From positions 1 to 64,000 of the forward strand of contig CP046866.1 in assembly GCA_009789175.1 (NCBI GenBank): 64,000 bases of DNA, in the 5' to 3' direction. A program made the position numbers and the translations under genes. The notes below the pieces were generated by a model. The model was not told the DNA's origin. It searched no databases and saw only the letters and a list, made by a program, of their open reading frames with translations. This document shows positions 51,468 through 60,214 of this stretch, piece by piece (positions within the stretch are counted from its first letter, which is position 1; every line of letters begins with the position of its first letter). The stretch is from Salinibaculum litoreum. GTDB lineage: Archaea > Halobacteriota > Halobacteria > Halobacteriales > Haloarculaceae.

Positions 51468-52553
51468 TCAGTCACAACTACCTACTCTGTTTCCATCAAA
51501 GTACTCGATTGCTTCATCTCCAACAACTAACTCCACATCTTTATTCAGTTGAGAGAGACGAGTTAATTCGTCCGTCTCCTTGTCCAGAGCAACCAGAATA
51601 TCTCCCTCTGAGATGTAGTGCCGGTCAATGTGCAAATCCAATGACTTAACGCAACCTCGCTCCTGATATGCATAGTCACACGCATACCGCATAGCATCAA
51701 GAGATTCCATTTCTTTCCTGCCCACGTTCCCTCGTTCTATATATATCGTTGGCTTTGGATAATGCTGGGAGCGTCGGATTGTCTCGTCCCGGTTCGGAAT
51801 CATACGCTCAAATTCGTACTCTTGAGATGTGCTCAGCCCATCTGCGTCAATCCAAGCATCAGAATAACTTTCGTCATCGTAATACTCTCGAAGGTGTTCA
51901 TAGATATTTTGAGCGAACAGAGGATAGACTTCCTGTTCCAAATATCCCATAATAATATCTGCGGCAGAGAGAAGGGGGTACGTCTGGTCTCCGTTGGGAA
52001 CAATATTTAAATGTTCAGACTCATCGCCCAATTCGGACCACATCTTATTATATTTCCCAGTAAAATCATCAGTCAATATGTTTTTTCGAGTTTCCGTAGG
52101 TCTACTATCGTCATTGTCGATATATTGCCAGATGGATACAAGATTATAATATGAAGATAATTTTCCTGTGAGTAGTTCTTGAGCGTTCATTCGATTGTGG
52201 GAGTGGTCATCATCTTTGTAGATGTCAACCCAAGAGGGTTCAAAGTAAGTTTCAGTAATCTGGATAGTCTCAACAGAACTTATATCCAACAAGGAGGTCG
52301 CAATATCGATACGGGCCTCCTGAATCCTCCAATCAGCGACCCATCTGTTAATGTCTTTATTTTTTATAATCTCGAATGGAATTCGAATATCATATTTACT
52401 CTTCTTTTCTGATATTACTTCTTTATAACTTTCATCAAAGTCATCAATATTTTCTACAGCAACGGCGACGGACAGAAGGCTGGCTCCTCCGGGTCGTTCA
52501 CTATCAAATCTCACTACCAACGAATCCGAAGCAACCCAGCCATTGTCAGGCAT
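51468..52553 (-). CDS. AT-rich island gene of unknown function (possible nuclease-like fold)
   Basis: This 361-residue acidic protein is encoded by sequence much richer in A/T than its neighbours. I cannot assign a family. By eye, the start (ASDSLVVRFDSERPGGASLLSVAVAVEN) and the middle (LNIVPNGDQTYPLLSAADIIMGYLEQEVYPL) recall RNase H-fold DUF3800-type proteins, where an Asp ends the first strand and an A-D-x-x-x-G helix carries another acid. The second half (PTIYIERGNVGRKEMESLDAMRYACDYAYQERGCVKSLDLHID) is different and could be a separate domain. It diverges from the HsdR-N nuclease gene and may belong to a defence module. Confidence 0.6.
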   Translation of the reverse strand: MPDNGWVASDSLVVRFDSERPGGASLLSVAVAVENIDDFDESYKEVISEKKSKYDIRIPFEIIKNKDINRWVADWRIQEARIDIATSLLDISSVETIQITETYFEPSWVDIYKDDDHSHNRMNAQELLTGKLSSYYNLVSIWQYIDNDDSRPTETRKNILTDDFTGKYNKMWSELGDESEHLNIVPNGDQTYPLLSAADIIMGYLEQEVYPLFAQNIYEHLREYYDDESYSDAWIDADGLSTSQEYEFERMIPNRDETIRRSQHYPKPTIYIERGNVGRKEMESLDAMRYACDYAYQERGCVKSLDLHIDRHYISEGDILVALDKETDELTRLSQLNKDVELVVGDEAIEYFDGNRVGSCD

Positions 52554-52642
52554 AACTGCCGATTTGATACCACATGAACATAAATTGCAGGGTAAGGAGA
52601 GGCATCATCAATTCATTGGAAGTTCGTGCGGTTTGCACCACC

Positions 52643-52649
52643 TTTTAAA
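52643..52649 (+). promoter_or_regulatory. TATA box of the HsdR-N-like gene
   Basis: TTTTAAA ends 25 bases before the ATG at 52675, giving leaderless spacing and supporting that start. Confidence 0.55.
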
Positions 52650-52674
52650 CAGGTTCGATACGGACTGCCTCACA

Positions 52675-53856
52675 ATGGATAGGGACGAGATTGACGAGTA
52701 CGTCCAGCGGTGCCAGCAACTCATCGAATCATCACCGCAGATGGACGAGGAGAACACGAAGGTCAAACTCGTTCAGCCGTTTCTCGAACTCCTCGGGTGG
52801 GACCTCTACTCTACGGAAGTCGCACTCGAATACACTATCCCGATGGCCTCGGGAAGCACTCACGTCGATTACGCCCTCCTCGTGGGGGATTCTCCGGTGG
52901 TGTTCGTTGAGGCCAAGCCAGTCCGGTCCACGCTCACCGACGACGAAGTCCAGCAGTTGCGGAGTTACATGAGACAAGAACTCGACGTGGACTGGGGGAT
53001 TCTGACCAACGGGAAATCCTTCGAGGTACTGACCAAGAACCGCCAGCAGAACGGCGGTGAAGAGGTGTCCGTCGTTCAGTTTGACCTCGATGACCTCGCC
53101 GAGAACCCGGATGTGCTGGAACTGCTCACCAAGGAGTCGATTCGGTCGGGGAAATCCGACGAGGTCGCCGAGCAGGTCGCGCAAACGAACCGAGCAATCC
53201 GCCACCTGCAAAGTAACGAGGACAGCGTCACCGAGTCCGTGACCGAAGCCGTAGAGAGCGAGGTAGGCGACCTCACCATCGACCTCGAAGAACAGTCTCG
53301 GGAGTTCGTGCAGAGTCTCGTCTCTGTACTCCGCGAACAGCGCCACTTCGTCAGTGAGGAGCCACCGAGTAATAGCGAGCAGGGCGAGGAGAAACCCGAT
53401 GACGCCGCTGACGAGATTGAGCCGCTTGAGAATCAGGTAGTGGGCAAAATCGCGCGGAAGGACATAGAAGGCGACCCTGACGCTCGGGTTGCCGTGTTCC
53501 CTACCAAGGAGTCAGGACTCCCCTTCCTGAAAGAGAACGAGGCGTGGGGATTCGTCCGTGTCGGTAGCGAGTTTGATTATGTGGCGATGTACGTTACGGG
53601 CGACGTTCGAGAAGTGAAGTATTTCGCTACGGTTGACGACGTAGTCAAACCCGAAGAAGCCGACCTGATGCGGAATCCGCTGGACTACAAGGATAGGGCG
53701 AAGATTGCGGACGACAAGATGGTCGTGACGTTCGAGCCGGGGACGCTCTACGAACTGGAAGACCCAGTCCCCTACGAGAACAAATACCCGCAGGGACTTC
53801 GATACACAACCCTCGGCAAATTGAGGGACGCAGAGACGACGGATGATATGCTCTAA
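52675..53856 (+). CDS. Stand-alone HsdR-N-type PD-(D/E)XK nuclease-domain protein
   Basis: This 393-residue protein has an N-terminal type I restriction HsdR-N-like nuclease domain: VKLVQPFLELLGWDLYSTEVALEYTIPMASGSTHVDYALLVGDSPVVFVEAKP. The catalytic triad D65, E79 and K81 is complete. The Q-rich helix (DDEVQQLRSYMRQELDVDWGILTNGKSFEVLT) follows as in the family. The middle is a Glu-rich helical linker. The C-terminal ~150 residues form another domain (GKIARKDIEGDPDARVAVFPTKESGLPFLKENEAWGFVRVG...DYVAMYVTGDVREVKYFATV). No helicase motifs are present. Its role may be restriction with the methylase downstream, or independent defence. Confidence 0.8.
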   Translation: MDRDEIDEYVQRCQQLIESSPQMDEENTKVKLVQPFLELLGWDLYSTEVALEYTIPMASGSTHVDYALLVGDSPVVFVEAKPVRSTLTDDEVQQLRSYMRQELDVDWGILTNGKSFEVLTKNRQQNGGEEVSVVQFDLDDLAENPDVLELLTKESIRSGKSDEVAEQVAQTNRAIRHLQSNEDSVTESVTEAVESEVGDLTIDLEEQSREFVQSLVSVLREQRHFVSEEPPSNSEQGEEKPDDAADEIEPLENQVVGKIARKDIEGDPDARVAVFPTKESGLPFLKENEAWGFVRVGSEFDYVAMYVTGDVREVKYFATVDDVVKPEEADLMRNPLDYKDRAKIADDKMVVTFEPGTLYELEDPVPYENKYPQGLRYTTLGKLRDAETTDDML

Positions 53857-53936
53857 CGGATTGATTATCTCACCTTTCACCTGACTGTTTGTGCCCGATG
53901 AGCCGGCGAGCGTAGCCGACCGAGTCCACCGAACCG

Positions 53937-54923
53937 CTACGATTCACCCCCTGACTTCGTGTGGAAGGATGACGCGGAGTCGAAACTCGTGAGGTCGTCA
54001 ATCCGGTCTTCTAACTCCTCGATTTCCTTTTGCAGTTCCTCGGTGTCTTCGTCGGCGGCGGCCAGTTGGTCTTTCAGCCCTTGGAGGCGCGTCTCTTTTT
54101 CGTCTTCGTCAACCTCGGCTTTGCGGACGTATTCGCTCTCCTCTATCTCGTACACGTCTGACTCGGAGAGTTCCGTCACTTCCAGCGCGTCGTCTACCTT
54201 GCTGGCGTCTACGCTGGTTACGCGCTCGCGGCCGATACCAGCCGCTTCCAGCGCGTTGAGGACCGTCTCCTCGTCTTTGAGCGAGCGGTTGCGCCGCGTG
54301 GTCCGCTGGACCGAGCCGAACTGCCCGCTGACGGGCCGGTCGTGATGAAGCCGGTCGAGTAGAATACTCCGAACGTCCTGCCGAAGGTCGTTGGCGTTGC
54401 GCTGTACGTCTGAAAGAAGCGTGTAGAGATTTACCAGCGCGGGCGTCTCCATGCCTTCGAGGTCGGTGGGGTCGTGGCGTTCGAGCGCGTCAATCAGCAA
54501 GAGTGCGTCGGCGTAGACGGGGATGTCGGGTTCTTCGCGCTCGCCGGTCGTCTCCTCTGAGGGCTGTGCCTCTACGAGTGGCGACCCTGTCGGTGTCTCT
54601 GACTCGGCGAGCGTTCCCTCGCTGTCGTCCAACTCGAAGCGTGGATGCAGACTCAACACGGTGGCGTAGGGTTCGGCGTCCGGCGGCAGACGGTCGAGGT
54701 CGAACCCATCGTGGGCGTCGTTGACGCGCTGGAACAACGTCTCGAACTGGTCGCGCTGGAGTGGGCGGGTTTCGTCTTTGTCCTCGAACTCGATGACGAC
54801 GCGGTGCTCTTGCACGTCCGTCACGCGAAACGACTTCCGCGAGAGCGGTGTGTAGAGGGTCGCATCGTCGGCCACCTCCTCGACGTTATCGAGCAAGTTG
54901 TGCCAACTCGTACTGAAAGACAT
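53937..54923 (-). CDS. Coiled-coil protein beside the Type IIG gene, function unknown
   Basis: This 328-residue acidic protein starts MSFSTSWHNLLDNVEEVAD. The N-terminal ~90 residues form a beta-rich domain (TLYTPLSRKSFRVTDVQEHRVVIEFEDKDETRPLQRDQFETLFQRV). A helical core (PVYADALLLIDALERHDPTDLEGMETPALVNLYTLLSDVQRNANDLRQDVRSILLDRL) follows. The C-terminal coiled coil (RLQGLKDQLAAADEDTEELQKEIEELEDRIDDLTSF) ends the protein. I believe very similar genes recur next to Eco57I-like methylase genes in haloarchaea, which would make it a dedicated partner, but that is from memory. It diverges from the Type IIG gene. Confidence 0.7.
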   Translation of the reverse strand: MSFSTSWHNLLDNVEEVADDATLYTPLSRKSFRVTDVQEHRVVIEFEDKDETRPLQRDQFETLFQRVNDAHDGFDLDRLPPDAEPYATVLSLHPRFELDDSEGTLAESETPTGSPLVEAQPSEETTGEREEPDIPVYADALLLIDALERHDPTDLEGMETPALVNLYTLLSDVQRNANDLRQDVRSILLDRLHHDRPVSGQFGSVQRTTRRNRSLKDEETVLNALEAAGIGRERVTSVDASKVDDALEVTELSESDVYEIEESEYVRKAEVDEDEKETRLQGLKDQLAAADEDTEELQKEIEELEDRIDDLTSFDSASSFHTKSGGES

Positions 54924-55036
54924 ATGCCAGCGTTGACCGCCGTAGGGCAAAAGACTGCGGACGACCTTCGCCGTCTTCCCAATCCTTAACCCGTATTGCT
55001 CGGTTGGATTGAAACATCCCTTTCCGAGGACGAGAT

Positions 55037-58000
55037 ATGCCCCCTGCTACAACATCTACCTCGCAGACTGAGTTCGTTCAGGAAGCGTTCGAGACAAGCG
55101 TTGAAGACGAGTCTGAGTTGCGCCTTCTGGAGGCGATTGACGACGCCGTCACGCGACTTCGAGAGCAGATTGACGACGACACGCTCGAAGAAATCCTCCG
55201 AGCAGACGCCGGTTCGTATCGGCTCCGCAGCGACATGACCCGCGACGGACTCCAACCCGAACCGTTCACTCAACAGGCCGTCATCGAGCCGCTTCTCACT
55301 GAGTTGGGTCACGAGTTCGATACCGAAGCGGGCGGCCTCTCGGGCGGTCGCACGATGGTCGCCGACTACACTGTCTCTCTGCGGGACTACGATACCGATT
55401 CGACGCGGCTCCTCATCGAAGCCGAACCCATCAACAAGGACCTACACTCCCGCGAGCACGGCATCGGGCAGGTCCGCGACTGGCTCAGTCAACGCGAGTT
55501 CGAGTCCGACTTCGGTTTCGCCACTGACGGCCTCCGGTGGGCCTTCGTTCGCTACGACCCGGACTCCTACACGCACAACGTCATCGAAGAAGTGGACCTC
55601 CAGCCCGTGTTCCTCGCCCTGTTCGAGAACCAAGTCGGCAAACAGGAACCGCTCGATGAGGCGGTCTTCGATGCCGACCGTAACCGTGTGACCCGCCTCC
55701 TGCGGACCTTCGAGTTCGAGAACTTCGTCTCTATTGCTGTCGAGGCCCGGCAGGTCATCAAGCGAACGCAGGAAGAAATCACCGACGAGTTCTACGACGA
55801 CTACATCCGCTACGTCTTCGGCATCGTCGGTGAAGACGAAGAAACAGCCCGCTCGCTCATCGGTGACGGCGTGGTCAGGCCCGATGAGGCCGCGGAGGAC
55901 GACGCCCGACTGTTTGCCGTCGAGTTGATGAATCGGCTCATCTTCATCAAGTTCCTCGAAGACAAGGAAATCGTTCATCCTGACCTCTTGCTGACTCTTA
56001 AGGACACCTACGAGGACGGGATGTACACCGGCTCGCTCTACGACGAGTTCATCCAACCGCTGTTCTACGACGTGATGAACGAGAAGCCGAACAAGCGGCC
56101 TTCGACCGTGCAGGACATCGACGTGTTCGAGGACATCCCCTACCTCAACGGTGGGTTGTTCCGTCCGTCTATCGGCGACGGCGAGGAGTTCGATGAAGAA
56201 GACTTCGATGTTCGGAACTCTGTACTGTTCTCCATCATCGACCTCTTGGAGGCGTACAGTTTCTCGGCGGGCGGTTCGCCGACCGACCTCGACCCGAGCA
56301 TCCTCGGGAACGTCTTCGAGAAGACTATCAACTACATCACCAGCGACAACGCGGACAAGAACAAGGAACTCGGGGCCTACTACACACCGAGCGAAATCAC
56401 GCGGTTCTGTGCGGAGGAGACAGTCCGACCCGCCCTGCTCGACCGCTTCGAGCGGGTCCTGATTGAGGAGTGCGACTGGCCCGAGCACGAAGCCGAGAAG
56501 TTCGACTCGGTCTACGAACTCATCGAAGGACTTCCCGGCCACTGGAGTTCCGTCAGTGCGCTCCTCGCCGAAGTGGACGAGTTCCGTGTTGTAGACCCGG
56601 CCTGCGGGAGCGGCCACTTCCTTACGTCCGTTCTCGAAGAAATCGTCAACATCCGCAAGGCGCTGTACGCACAGAACGACTCATATCCCGACGAGTACCG
56701 GCTCAAGAAGACGACGGTCCTCAACAACATCTACGGCGTGGACTTGGTCGGACCAGCCGTCGAAATCGGGAAACTCCGGCTGTGGCTCTCCATCATTTCG
56801 GAACTGGAACAGGAGGACGTTGACGACCTCGATGACGACGACCTCGCGCTTCCGAACATCGTGTTCAACCTCCGGGAAGGGAACAGTCTTATCGGATACA
56901 CGGGCTTCCCGGAGACGACTGACAACGGCGAGTACACGCTCGGCAGTTTCAGCGAAGACAGCGTCCGGGACCGCTACCAAGACATCATCGACGAGATAGA
57001 AAAACACGAGGAAGCGGTGGATAGTGACGTGGCCGAGGAGCATCGTATCAGGGCCTTCGAGAAACTACGCAACGCGAGAGAGGAACTGATTAGCGACATC
57101 CACGGCGATTTCGTAGAGGCTGGCATAGACGGGTTGACAAAAGATGATGTTGAGAGGATGCAGCCTTTCAATTGGGTTCTTGAATTTGCGGAAGTTTATG
57201 CTGACGGTGGTTTTGATGTTGTAGTTGGAAATCCACCATGGGACCGGATTAAAGCGAATAGAGACAACTTCTTTTCCCGCTATGATTCAGACTTTAGGAC
57301 ACTTTCAACAACTGAGAAGGATGAACGCCAGAAAGAACTTCTTCAAGATTCAGAGATAGCGAGCAAGTGGGAGCAATATCAGCGCCAAAAGGAGGTCCAA
57401 TCGAAATACTTCAACGAAGGAGAAGCCTACACGAAACAGCGAGCAAAAATTGGGGGAAGAACACAGTCTTCAGAGAACGACCTATCATCGCTATTCTTTG
57501 AGAGGGTATTCGAAATTGCGAGACAAGATGGATTCATCTCACAGGTCCTACCCGGACGTATCTTCCATGGAGCACCGACAAAGACGCTACGTCAACATTT
57601 GTTGAACGAGTCTACGGTAGAATCGCTCGTTAGTTTTGAAAACCATGGCATATTCGAAGATATTGACAACAGATACAATTTCGGCGTAGTGACCTTCGAG
57701 AATCAAGGACGAACAGAAACTTTGAAAGGGATATTCCAGACTACGGACTTAGAGATACTACAAGAACCAGATGAACATCTGATTGAGATTCCACGGGAGG
57801 TACTTACTAATTTTGCACCTTCGTCACTTCTGTTTCCTCGAATCCAGTCTGAAGCAGATGTTGGTGTGTTGGAGACAGCAGTATCATATCCTGCTGTAGG
57901 AGATAAAAGTCGGGAGTGGTACGCAAACCCGTTCTACCCCCTTCACAAAACCAGTGACAAAGACCGATTTTTCGACAGTCCAGGCGGATGTGACTATGAA

Positions 58001-58885
58001 ATTCTAACCGGTAGGAACTTCTTCCAGTTTTCGCATGACCCTACCTTTTACGAGGATATTGACCCGCCGTTTCAGTGGAGTGTAGATGCAGAAAAGAACC
58101 CCGAGAGAAGCGCCAAACAACGGATTCGTGAAAAGAAAGTTAGGGACCTAAAGCGTGAGTTGTTTGACCATTTCGACGGGTCTGGGTCGATGAAAGGGTT
58201 TGTAAACGAACTATTACAAGATGCCCGGGATTCTCCTCTCTTGCCAGATGATGTCCTTTTACCGTCTACGGAATATCGGATTGGCTTCCGACGAGTCGCA
58301 AGGGGTACAGATGAGCGGTCTATGATTTCCGCTGTGGTGCCACCGGGGCCAGTGTGTGATTACAGTTTCTACGTAGTCGAACCGTTTGAAATCAAACCCT
58401 CAAAAGACGACTTGACTGACTCACCACTCCACGGGGTTTATGAGAATATCTTTTCTGACGAGGAGTTGTTCGTCGCTACAGGCTTGTTCAATAGTCTACC
58501 ATTTGACTTTCTCATCCGAAGGAAAATTGACAACAGTATCCCAATCTACAGTTTCAAGGAAACACAGGTCCCCGACCTGACCGATGGGGATGAGTGGTTC
58601 GAGTACATCTGGACGCGAGCCGCCCGGCTGAACTGCTACGGCGAGGAGTTCGAGGAGATGCGCGACCGGCTCGGTGACATCGAACCGGCGACCGAGATGG
58701 ACGAGCGCCGTGAGATTCAGGCCGAACTTGACGCCGCGGCGTTCCACGCCTACGGCCTCGACCACGAGCAGACGGAGTTCGTTCTCGATGACTTCCACCG
58801 TGTCCAAGACCCGCGGCTGATGGACGAGGACTACTTCGAGATGGTGCTGGAGAAGTACGAGATGCTTTCGAAAGGTCAAAATTGA
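55037..58885 (+). CDS. Type IIG-like restriction-modification protein (Eco57I/BREX PglX-like methylase)
   Basis: This 1282-residue protein has an N-terminal HsdR-N-like domain whose active site reads D110...E128-A-E130, with Glu in place of the usual Lys. A helical region follows, then an N6-adenine methyltransferase: motif I VVDPACGSGHF (D520-G526) and motif IV GNPPWDRI (N732-W735). The C-terminal part (about 850-1175) should be the target recognition domain, ending in a helical tail. It probably methylates adenines and may cleave unmodified DNA. The segment 57130-58565 (residues about 698-1175) is visibly AT-rich, whereas the ends match the GC-rich genome, suggesting replacement of the specificity region by recombination. 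Confidence 0.87.
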   Translation: MPPATTSTSQTEFVQEAFETSVEDESELRLLEAIDDAVTRLREQIDDDTLEEILRADAGSYRLRSDMTRDGLQPEPFTQQAVIEPLLTELGHEFDTEAGGLSGGRTMVADYTVSLRDYDTDSTRLLIEAEPINKDLHSREHGIGQVRDWLSQREFESDFGFATDGLRWAFVRYDPDSYTHNVIEEVDLQPVFLALFENQVGKQEPLDEAVFDADRNRVTRLLRTFEFENFVSIAVEARQVIKRTQEEITDEFYDDYIRYVFGIVGEDEETARSLIGDGVVRPDEAAEDDARLFAVELMNRLIFIKFLEDKEIVHPDLLLTLKDTYEDGMYTGSLYDEFIQPLFYDVMNEKPNKRPSTVQDIDVFEDIPYLNGGLFRPSIGDGEEFDEEDFDVRNSVLFSIIDLLEAYSFSAGGSPTDLDPSILGNVFEKTINYITSDNADKNKELGAYYTPSEITRFCAEETVRPALLDRFERVLIEECDWPEHEAEKFDSVYELIEGLPGHWSSVSALLAEVDEFRVVDPACGSGHFLTSVLEEIVNIRKALYAQNDSYPDEYRLKKTTVLNNIYGVDLVGPAVEIGKLRLWLSIISELEQEDVDDLDDDDLALPNIVFNLREGNSLIGYTGFPETTDNGEYTLGSFSEDSVRDRYQDIIDEIEKHEEAVDSDVAEEHRIRAFEKLRNAREELISDIHGDFVEAGIDGLTKDDVERMQPFNWVLEFAEVYADGGFDVVVGNPPWDRIKANRDNFFSRYDSDFRTLSTTEKDERQKELLQDSEIASKWEQYQRQKEVQSKYFNEGEAYTKQRAKIGGRTQSSENDLSSLFFERVFEIARQDGFISQVLPGRIFHGAPTKTLRQHLLNESTVESLVSFENHGIFEDIDNRYNFGVVTFENQGRTETLKGIFQTTDLEILQEPDEHLIEIPREVLTNFAPSSLLFPRIQSEADVGVLETAVSYPAVGDKSREWYANPFYPLHKTSDKDRFFDSPGGCDYEILTGRNFFQFSHDPTFYEDIDPPFQWSVDAEKNPERSAKQRIREKKVRDLKRELFDHFDGSGSMKGFVNELLQDARDSPLLPDDVLLPSTEYRIGFRRVARGTDERSMISAVVPPGPVCDYSFYVVEPFEIKPSKDDLTDSPLHGVYENIFSDEELFVATGLFNSLPFDFLIRRKIDNSIPIYSFKETQVPDLTDGDEWFEYIWTRAARLNCYGEEFEEMRDRLGDIEPATEMDERREIQAELDAAAFHAYGLDHEQTEFVLDDFHRVQDPRLMDEDYFEMVLEKYEMLSKGQN

Positions 58886-60211
58886 CGATTGTGGGATTTA
58901 GTCCGATTCACCATCCCCGCCGACTCCTCTATTCGCGAGGGTGGAGAGTACGCCCCACGTTGCTCTGAGCGCCCTCAGAATCGGCTTGAGTTTTCCACGA
59001 TGTTTCCCCTTTACGCACCTCGATTAGTCCATGAGACGAGGCGTAGGGCGGCTCATGCAGGTGTGCGCCCACGTGCAGTGTGCCGCTCCCCACCACGGGC
59101 TTTGCTCGGGGATGGAACTGTGGGTAGTTACCCGTGTTCTCTTACCCCTCTAACGGGTTCCCTTCCGATGACGCCGCCGGGTATTTACTGCGGGCTATTG
59201 CGGGAATCGGTCCCCGAGGGCTGGTTCACGGGGTCTGGAACACGGGGACTAAACCACAGAAAAACAGTACACGCACCGGCCTCATCGGCAAAGAACACGG
59301 AGGGGTTTAGCACAAGGATTAGGACCACAACAACTACCCAGTGAGTAGTCACCCTCAGTAACTACCCAGTAGGTCATCCCCTTATGGGAAACCACCCTTA
59401 GTTAACCCCCTTTGTATTTCCCCCTTACAGCGAGTTGACAAGATTCCGAACACCGGACTACCTCTCCCACACAGGGCAGTGTTTGTAAAACTCCGAGATA
59501 ATAAAACACGTGTCCAGTTACGGTGTCCTCTGAGGTTCCCGAAACGTGCTACTCTGTGCTTGATAGTCACCGCGATGGACGCCTGATTGACTCTGGACTG
59601 CGGGTCCATCTTCGATGACGGCGGGCATGACGACCAAGTGGTGATGTGAGGGCCAAGACTGAGACGGCACCAACCTCTCCTCGAAGTGATGCTGGCCGCA
59701 CAACAGTTGGAGTCCCTCTCTCAGACTAACGCCCCTCGAAATCCCGGCGATACAGGCGGTCTTCGGCCCGAGGATTGGACCTGTTGTCTCCGTTCACGAA
59801 ACCCCCACACTTCGAGGTCTTCAAACAGCCCTCCAGAATCGAAATCTACTGCTGTACTTCGGTTCGGGGGACAGCGGTCCGTAGTTGGCGTCGGTGGGGG
59901 TCGGAGAGCCTGACGGTGGTCCAGTCCGGTTCCCAGTGTAGCCCGAGCCACGCTGTCAACTCCTCGGAGTTGTATCACAGGCGGACGAGCCGCGAAGGTC
60001 GGCGTTGCTTTGCTGTCGTGGGGGACACAACTCACCGATAGTAAACAACTATGCGGTAAGCAGAAAACCTCACTCCCACCTCCGCGCGGCGCACTCAACT
60101 GCTGACCGGCCAGTGGCGAGACTCACGAGTGGGAACGACCAACCGCTACCCTGAAACAATCGCCTGTTGCATCGGACCCTGTTGATTCTCTCGTTGCCGC
60201 ATAGTTGTTTG
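58886..60211. other. 1.3-kb gene-free stretch with repeats, possible origin or control region
   Basis: Open frames here on both strands lack the acidic composition of real genes in this window, so I call none. Two direct repeats AACTACCCAGT occur at 59332-59342 and 59360-59370, with GGGTAGTTACC at 59124-59134 as a related reverse copy. Near the right end, a 21-base motif TAGYAAACAACTATGCGGYAA occurs as an inverted pair (60039-60059 and 60194-60214). The repeats, the lack of genes and the adjoining plasmid-type gene suggest a former replication origin or recombination region. Confidence 0.4.
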
Positions 60212-60214
60212 CTA
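60039..60214. repeat. Inverted repeat pair flanking 134 bases
   Basis: The plus-strand copy at 60039-60059 and the minus-strand copy at 60194-60214 agree at 19 of 21 bases (TAGYAAACAACTATGCGGYAA). The right copy contains the TAG stop codon of the gene at 60212-61087. They could be recombination or Rep-binding sites. Confidence 0.6.

Noticed and set aside
58889-59344. 151-codon plus-strand frame after the Type IIG gene
   Set aside because: Pro/Arg/Ser-rich and lacking the acidic bias of genuine genes in the window; no domain or ribosome signal.
59721-60098. 125-codon minus-strand frame in the repeat-bearing stretch
   Set aside because: Non-acidic, Pro/Arg-rich, no motif; overlapping frames exist on the other strand.
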